Below are positions 4,958 through 7,577 of a stretch of DNA of 7,577 nt, in pieces. Location of the stretch: positions 1 through 7,577 of the forward strand of contig PXEI01000045.1 in the NCBI GenBank assembly GCA_003564775.1, read 5' to 3'. This stretch comes from Spirochaetaceae bacterium (lineage in GTDB: Bacteria > Spirochaetota > Spirochaetia > DSM-27196 > SLAA01). Within the stretch, counting starts at the first letter, position 1; each line of letters begins with the position of its first letter. Both the position numbers and the translations under genes were made by a program. Under the pieces are notes generated by a model. That model searched no databases and was not told the DNA's origin. It worked only from the letters and a program-made list of their open reading frames with translations.

Positions 4958-5281
4958 ATGTACCAGTTAGTGTTTTATGTTCCAGAGGCGTATCTGGAGC
5001 AGGTGAAGGAAGCGGTATTTGCCGCCGGCGGGGGAATGTACAAGGATTATGATATGTGCGCTTGGCAATCCCTGGGACGCGGCCAGTTCAGGCCGCTCGC
5101 AGGAGCCAATCCTTTTATCGGTAGTGTCGGCACACTTGAGTACGAGGCCGAATACAAGGTGGAGCTGGTTCTCGCTGAAGACCGGACGCGCCAAGTTGTG
5201 GAAGCATTACTGCAGGCTCACCCATATGAAGAGGTTGCGTACTCGCTCATCCGCGTACATACACTAGAGGATCTTCCCTAA
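4958..5281 (+). CDS. Stand-alone YqfO-type (NIF3 insert, CutA-like) domain protein
   Basis: The gene encodes 107 residues from the ATG at 4958. The sequence MYQLVFYVPEAYLEQVKEAV, then AGGGMYKDYDMCAWQSLGRGQFRPL, then GANPFIGSVGTLEYEAEYKVE and HPYEEVAYSL match the small alpha/beta domain inserted in the middle of B. subtilis YqfO-type NIF3 proteins. It also occurs alone as YqfO family proteins of about 105 residues. The metal-binding halves of NIF3 (DUF34) are absent, so it is not a NIF3 enzyme. The precise role is unknown, and a trimeric CutA/PII-like fold that binds a small ligand or metal is the family inference. A TTG at 4922 would lengthen the protein by 12 residues outside the conserved block and overlaps the likely -35. 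It is the only plus-strand gene and converges on csaA with a 40-bp gap. Confidence 0.85.
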   Translation: MYQLVFYVPEAYLEQVKEAVFAAGGGMYKDYDMCAWQSLGRGQFRPLAGANPFIGSVGTLEYEAEYKVELVLAEDRTRQVVEALLQAHPYEEVAYSLIRVHTLEDLP

Positions 5282-5321
5282 ACCAACCAGCTTCTGGGCA
5301 AGACCTACTCAAGCAGCTGTC

Positions 5322-5657
5322 TCAGCTCACTCTCGAGCCGTTTGGCACCGCCTTGTCGGGTACAATCAAAGGAACACCCTGATCTTCAAGCTCAAGCCCC
5401 AACACCAATACCTCAGATAGAAAGGGGCCGACCTGCCTCGGAGACAGATTTGTCACCGCGACGACCTGCCTGCCCCTGAGTTCCTCCGGATCACTGTACG
5501 GCATGGTAATTCGTGCACTTGAGCTCTTTATTCCAATCTCCGGGCCAAAGTCTATGCGAAGCTTGTAGGCTGGCTTATGCGCCTCCGGGAACTCGCGTAC
5601 ATCCACGACTGTTCCTACACGCATCTCAACAGCATCGAACTGAGCAATGTCAATCAT
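5322..5657 (-). CDS. csaA: CsaA-type tRNA-binding/chaperone protein
   Basis: The gene encodes 111 residues, full length for the family. It is a single OB-fold related to the C-terminal tRNA-binding domain of methionyl-tRNA synthetase. Hallmarks run throughout: EMRVGTVVDVREFPEAHKPA at 11-30 and YKLRIDFG after it, GIKSSSARIT at 42-51, GRQVVAVTNLSPRQVG at 62-77, FLSEVLVLG at 79-87 and PNGSRV near the end. CsaA of B. subtilis is reported to have chaperone and secretion-linked activity, and E. coli YgjH is the tRNA-binding relative. It is the last gene of the glcD unit, starting 22 bp after the glcD stop. No Shine-Dalgarno sequence stands at normal distance. A perfect 8-bp hairpin ends 1 nt before the ATG, so expression probably depends on coupling or on folding. 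Confidence 0.92.
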   Translation of the reverse strand: MIDIAQFDAVEMRVGTVVDVREFPEAHKPAYKLRIDFGPEIGIKSSSARITMPYSDPEELRGRQVVAVTNLSPRQVGPFLSEVLVLGLELEDQGVPLIVPDKAVPNGSRVS

Positions 5658-5658
5658 G

Positions 5659-5688
5659 AACTCAGGCTATCACCCTGAGTTACTCCTC
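5659..5688 (-). promoter_or_regulatory. Hairpin and upstream GAGGAG controlling csaA translation
   Basis: On the minus strand AACTCAGG (5681-5674), a 7-nt loop and CCTGAGTT (5666-5659) pair perfectly. The stem includes two bases of the glcD stop codon and ends 1 nt before the csaA ATG at 5657. GAGGAG, the last two sense codons of glcD (5688-5683), lies 1 nt before the stem. Folding would bring this Shine-Dalgarno-like sequence next to the ATG, while glcD translation would open the stem. Confidence 0.6.
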
Positions 5689-7104
5689 ATCAACCAGAAT
5701 CTTGCCCGGGTTCATGATGTTGTTTGGATCAATTGCGCGCTTAATCCGCCGCATGATATCCCGTTCGGCGTCGCCGAGCACCAGTTTCATGTATCCGCTG
5801 CGTTTGTGCCCAATACCGTGCTCCCCGCTTATCGTGCCACCAAGTCCAGCGGCCTTCACGTAGAGTTCAGACAGCAGTTTAGGAAGCATCTCCAGCCAGT
5901 CTTCAACCGACATGGCTTCCGGCTTAAGCGGTGTTGCATGAAGGTTGCCGTCACCGGCATGCCCAAAGCAAGGGATAGGAACATCATACCGGGTGCTGAC
6001 GTCCCGAATCTCGTCAAGCATCGCGGGAATGGTGGATACCGGCACTGAGATATCCTCCAGAGACTGATGCGGCGCTATTCGCATAAGAGCCCACGGAACC
6101 TGTTTGCGAACCTTCCAAACCTCCTCAAGGTGGTCCTCGCTCTCTGCCTTGCGAATTCCGCTCACACCGTGTGCGGTCAGAATTTGCTCAACCCGCTGCA
6201 GCTCCGGCTCAATCTGTTCAAGAGTCGGTCCGTCAACCTCCACCAGAATGGCCCCGCCGGGCGTCATTTCAACGTCACTCTTTGGGGCGGTTTGTTTCAC
6301 CGACTCAATACAGAGCGCATCCATAAACTCAATAGATGAGGGTTGAACCTCAGGGTCCGCAAGCAACGCGGGTAGAACCTTGTTGAGGGTCTGTGGCGTC
6401 GGCAGGAATCCAAAGAGCGCGAGTCGATGTTTGGGGCGCGGCAGCAACTTGATGTAGAGTTTGGTGAAGACGCCGAGCGTACCCTCGCTCCCGGTAAACA
6501 GGCTGATCAGATTGTATCCGGTTACATCCTTTACCCGCTTTCCTCCCAGGTTCAGCGTCATGCCCTCCGGCGTCACAACCTCCAGTCCAAGCACATAACG
6601 TCCGGTAACGCCATACTTGACCGCGCGTCCTCCGCCAGCGTTCTCTGCAACATTCCCAGCAAGATGACAGATCTCCTCGCTCATAGGATACCCGGCGAAG
6701 AACAAGCCGTGTTTCTTCAGCTCACCGTCAAGCTCCTTGGTAACTACACCCGGCTCAACAACTGCAAAAAGGTTGTCGGTGTCTATTTCTATAATGCGAT
6801 TCATGCGCTCCAAAGAAAGCACAATTCCGCCCGCAACCGGCACCGCCCCGCCCGAAAGACCGCTACCACCACCGCGCGGCGTGACAGGTAGCCGCAGTTC
6901 ATTGGCAAGCTTCATGATCGCGGCCACCTCCTCGGTACTTCCGGGAAAGACTGCGACATCAGGCCTATGAGCGTACTTTTCCTCGGCCACCTTGTCATGT
7001 GAAAAAGCCTTCAGTGTTTTCTCGTCGGCCTTGACGTTCTCAGCACCACACAGCTTACGAAGCTTCTCAAGTACCGTTTCATCAACCATAGTATATGACG
7101 ACAT
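5680..7104 (-). CDS. glcD: GlcD-type FAD-linked oxidase (glycolate/D-lactate dehydrogenase family)
   Basis: The gene encodes 474 residues from the ATG at 7104. Residues about 45-225 form the PCMH-type FAD-binding domain: PRGGGSGLSGG at 76-86 binds the cofactor, and GNVAENAGGGRAVKYGVTGRY and GSEGTLG (205-211) follow. The C-terminal FAD-oxidase domain carries FGHAGDGNLH (380-389), SGEHGIGHKR (426-435) and the closing IDPNNIMNPGKI. His382, His389 and Glu428 probably correspond to the metal ligands known in D-2-hydroxyacid dehydrogenases of this family. It oxidises a D-2-hydroxy acid to the keto acid, and whether this is glycolate, D-lactate or another substrate is not resolvable here. No glcE or glcF partner gene is present, which favours a single-subunit enzyme. 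The start is chosen because AGGAGG stands 5 nt upstream. A TTG at 7158 would begin at about the transcription start. It lies downstream of the NikR-like gene and is followed by csaA. Confidence 0.93.
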   Translation of the reverse strand: MSSYTMVDETVLEKLRKLCGAENVKADEKTLKAFSHDKVAEEKYAHRPDVAVFPGSTEEVAAIMKLANELRLPVTPRGGGSGLSGGAVPVAGGIVLSLERMNRIIEIDTDNLFAVVEPGVVTKELDGELKKHGLFFAGYPMSEEICHLAGNVAENAGGGRAVKYGVTGRYVLGLEVVTPEGMTLNLGGKRVKDVTGYNLISLFTGSEGTLGVFTKLYIKLLPRPKHRLALFGFLPTPQTLNKVLPALLADPEVQPSSIEFMDALCIESVKQTAPKSDVEMTPGGAILVEVDGPTLEQIEPELQRVEQILTAHGVSGIRKAESEDHLEEVWKVRKQVPWALMRIAPHQSLEDISVPVSTIPAMLDEIRDVSTRYDVPIPCFGHAGDGNLHATPLKPEAMSVEDWLEMLPKLLSELYVKAAGLGGTISGEHGIGHKRSGYMKLVLGDAERDIMRRIKRAIDPNNIMNPGKILVDEE

Positions 7105-7109
7105 GGTCT

Positions 7110-7115
7110 CCTCCT
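7110..7115 (-). promoter_or_regulatory. Shine-Dalgarno site of the GlcD-type oxidase
   Basis: A perfect AGGAGG on the minus strand lies 5 nt before the ATG at 7104. This rules in the 474-residue form over the longer frames beginning at an ATG at 7119 or a TTG at 7158. Confidence 0.85.
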
Positions 7116-7156
7116 GCATCTCGGATCTCACTCTATTGCTGAGCGAACCTATCCAC

Positions 7157-7187
7157 AACTCCGTCTATAATATGTCCCGGCGGAGCT
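7157..7187. promoter_or_regulatory. Dyad overlapping the glcD promoter, candidate operator
   Basis: AACTCCG (7157-7163) and CGGAGCT (7181-7187) are inverted copies matching 6 of 7, separated by 17 bp. The CTCCG/CGGAG cores are centred 22 bp apart, about two helical turns. The dyad spans the -10 hexamer and the predicted start site, where a bound protein would repress. NikR of E. coli uses a dyad with similar spacing (6-bp arms, 16-bp gap). Confidence 0.45.
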
Positions 7188-7195
7188 ATGGTCAA
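7167..7195 (-). promoter_or_regulatory. Promoter of the glcD-csaA unit
   Basis: TTGACC (7195-7190, 5/6), a 17-nt spacer and TATTAT (7172-7167, 5/6) on the minus strand form one of the best sigma70-type promoters in the window. The -35 overlaps the stop codon of the NikR-like gene (7194-7192). Transcription would begin near 7160, giving a leader of about 56 nt before the ATG at 7104. Confidence 0.65.
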
Positions 7196-7577
7196 ACTTC
7201 GGCTGTCACCGCATCATCCAGGGCGGCTACGGTGAAGCGCCCCTGCATACCGCGAACCCCTAGCAGCTGCTCACTCCATGCCGATACATCGCGATAGCGA
7301 CCCCGCACAACAATAATCTTCATGAGAGTTGTGTCACTGACATGCACCTGAAGGTTGGAAAGAATCTCAAGACTCGGATACTCGGCCGTAGGCACCGACG
7401 GGAGTCGCCTTCCTGTCGGATACACGAGGGTGATGGTACCTGCCACTTGCCCGTCCGGGGTCCGCTCAACATTTTCCCGCAGCGCGTCCTGCACCAGGCG
7501 TCGCATTGCCTCGGATCTGTTGGCAAAACCCTTGGTTTCAGTATACCTGTCAAAGCGATCGCGCAGATCGGCCTCCA
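7192..7577 (-). CDS. NikR-like ribbon-helix-helix regulator lacking most nickel ligands (partial, N-terminus off right edge)
   Basis: The frame is open from the right edge, giving 127 visible residues. Only about the first 8-10 residues (the DNA-contacting beta strand) are missing by comparison with E. coli NikR. Residues 1-35 match the ribbon-helix-helix core (FDRYTETKGFANRSEAMRRL against NikR GYNNRSEAIRDIL). Residues 45-120 match the ACT-like tetramerisation domain (GTITLVY, LQVHVSDTT, KIIVVRG). A gapless alignment over the metal site gives Glu65 for His76, Gln76 for His87, His78 for His89 and Leu84 for Cys95, so three of the four square-planar nickel ligands are lost. The protein probably senses something other than nickel or is constitutive. 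Its stop overlaps the promoter of the downstream oxidase, whose dyad may be its operator. No nickel transport or urease/hydrogenase gene is nearby. Confidence 0.88.
   Translation of the reverse strand, partial: EADLRDRFDRYTETKGFANRSEAMRRLVQDALRENVERTPDGQVAGTITLVYPTGRRLPSVPTAEYPSLEILSNLQVHVSDTTLMKIIVVRGRYRDVSAWSEQLLGVRGMQGRFTVAALDDAVTAEV

Noticed and set aside
5315..5327. Short hairpin AGCTG-TCT-CAGCT between the convergent YqfO-like gene and csaA, as a bidirectional terminator
   Set aside because: Only 5 bp of stem with no T or A tract on either side, so it cannot be called a terminator.
7149..7157. DnaA-box-like CTATCCACA in the leader of the oxidase gene
   Set aside because: It is a single box with one mismatch and no partner 11 bp away. 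On its own this is expected by chance.

Overview
The window is about 7.6 kb of bacterial chromosome with moderate GC content and densely packed genes. All but one gene lie on the minus strand. The gene set fits a free-living bacterium with an inner/outer-membrane type of envelope: a possible distant LptF/LptG-like membrane pair, PspA, a STAS anti-sigma-antagonist-type protein, a CsaA chaperone and a GlcD-type oxidase. The overall feel is of a spirochaete-like genome, but there is no rRNA or other taxonomic marker, so that placement is only a guess. I see no phage, transposon, CRISPR or tRNA genes.

Layout, described along the minus strand from right to left. (1) 7577-5322: a partial NikR-like ribbon-helix-helix regulator (cut by the right edge), then a clear sigma70-type promoter overlapped by a dyad, then a GlcD-type FAD oxidase, then csaA, whose start codon directly follows a perfect hairpin. 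(2) 5281-4958 on the plus strand: a small stand-alone YqfO/NIF3-insert-like protein, divergent from a short-chain dehydrogenase/reductase (4885-4136). The two share a 72-bp intergenic region with interleaved promoters. (3) 4122-3454: a STAS-zinc-ribbon protein behind a good promoter and an 80-nt leader that carries an (ATT)4 tract. (4) 3453-1740: a leader region, then pspA and an 11-bp-overlapping gene for an OmpR-type protein with a degenerate receiver domain. (5) 1739-1417: a 323-bp gap bracketed by two tandem pairs of DnaA-box-like elements. (6) 1416-1: two overlapping membrane-protein genes, the second running off the left edge.

How they may work together: pspA and the pseudo-response regulator are almost certainly co-expressed, and the regulator probably belongs to an envelope-stress circuit. 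The NikR-like protein has lost three of the four canonical nickel ligands. It sits directly upstream of a promoter with a two-turn-spaced dyad, so it may control the oxidase or csaA in response to something other than nickel. The most unusual non-coding signals are the paired DnaA-type boxes near 1504-1748 and the hairpin before csaA, which could fold a distant Shine-Dalgarno sequence up to the start codon.
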